Assembly (NCBI GenBank): GCA_031292255.1
Contig: JARLHN010000028.1
Span: forward strand, 1-42,309
Origin: Oryzomonas sp.
Lineage (GTDB): Bacteria; Desulfobacterota; Desulfuromonadia; Geobacterales; Pseudopelobacteraceae
Reading direction: 5' to 3'
Length of the DNA: 42,309 nucleotides
In this document: positions 42,240 to 42,309 of the stretch, one piece after another
Numbering within the stretch: the stretch's first letter is position 1
Layout: every line of letters begins with the position of its first letter
The notes under the pieces: model-generated
What the model saw: only the letters and a program-made list of their open reading frames with translations
The model's database searches: none
Told to the model about the DNA's origin: nothing
Translations under genes and position numbers: made by a program

Positions 42240-42309
42240 ATGCAGCATCGCACCCGTTACAGCGCCGAATTCAAAGCCAAAGTTGCCCTGGCCGCCCTGT
42301 CGGGGTCCA
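42240..42309 (+). mobile_element. IS3-family transposase orfA, 5' end, cut by the window edge
   Basis: From ATG 42240, with AAAGGAGAGG upstream, the frame reads MQHRTRYSAEFKAKVALAAL, the typical helix-turn-helix start of IS3-type OrfA proteins. Only 23 codons are in the window. The left terminal repeat of the element cannot be fixed from this sequence. Confidence 0.75.

Noticed and set aside
1-42309. CRISPR array, tRNA or rRNA genes
   Set aside because: No regularly spaced direct repeats other than in-gene arrays, and no tRNA-like or rRNA-like sequence was noticed.

Overview
The window looks like a chromosomal stretch of a GC-rich Desulfuromonadales bacterium (Geobacter or a close relative). 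The basis is gene content: an energy-converting-hydrogenase-related (Ehr) membrane complex without a NiFe site, a sensor kinase with a c-type heme motif, an ArsS-type radical SAM gene with a probable selenocysteine codon, and a miaA-hfq unit next to mutL, rsmE and prmA. This is inference from family knowledge; no 16S or other marker is present.

Layout. 1-2440: a stand-alone GGDEF domain directly after two consecutive stop codons, then two envelope proteins (a secreted Arg/Pro/Gly-Glu repeat protein and a glycine-zipper lipoprotein). 2445-10622 (minus strand): a housekeeping run, read from right to left as prmA, rsmE, a zinc-ribbon protein, mutL, miaA, hfq, an AI-2E family transporter and a PDZ/radical-SAM DUF512 protein. 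GC-rich palindromic repeats fill the gaps on both sides of mutL. 10841-17266 (plus): glmU, a REC-PAS-GGDEF-EAL protein and uvrA. uvrA carries an in-frame palindromic repeat insertion. 17277-17456: a small minus-strand ORF.

17575-21824 (plus): msrB, a mercuric-reductase-like flavoprotein and a TVP38/VTT membrane protein, then an arsenosugar-type pair: a peroxidase-like CMD-fold protein and an ArsS-like radical SAM protein. The ArsS reading frame appears to pass through TGA at 21789 as selenocysteine, followed at once by a SECIS-like hairpin. 21834-24997: a secreted Lys-rich protein, a MarR regulator with clear promoter and operator palindromes, the frameshifted tail of a lost DHA2/EmrB-type pump, a universal stress protein and an MFS transporter.

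25134-42033: an Ehr locus flanked by two related hybrid histidine kinases. The plus-strand operon (31721-39174) encodes HyfB-, HyfC-, HyfE- and HyfF-like membrane subunits plus a large subunit without Ni-binding cysteines and a small FeS subunit. Divergent from it, on the minus strand, run a ribbon-helix-helix antitoxin, a PemK/MazF-like toxin, an HTH/PTS-EIIA protein and a second HyfB paralog. All four are tightly spaced or overlapping, and the run ends at a strong terminator. The shared intergenic region holds TTTATAAC half-sites, a good promoter and a hairpin around the first hyf-like RBS. The likely theme is a redox-linked ion-translocating complex with an alternative antiporter subunit under PTS/toxin-antitoxin-linked control. 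The right edge has an IS256-like transposase N-terminal remnant coupled to the heme kinase and the start of an IS3-type transposase cut by the window end.

No tRNA, rRNA or CRISPR array was seen. Long antisense ORFs inside GC-rich genes are treated as shadows.
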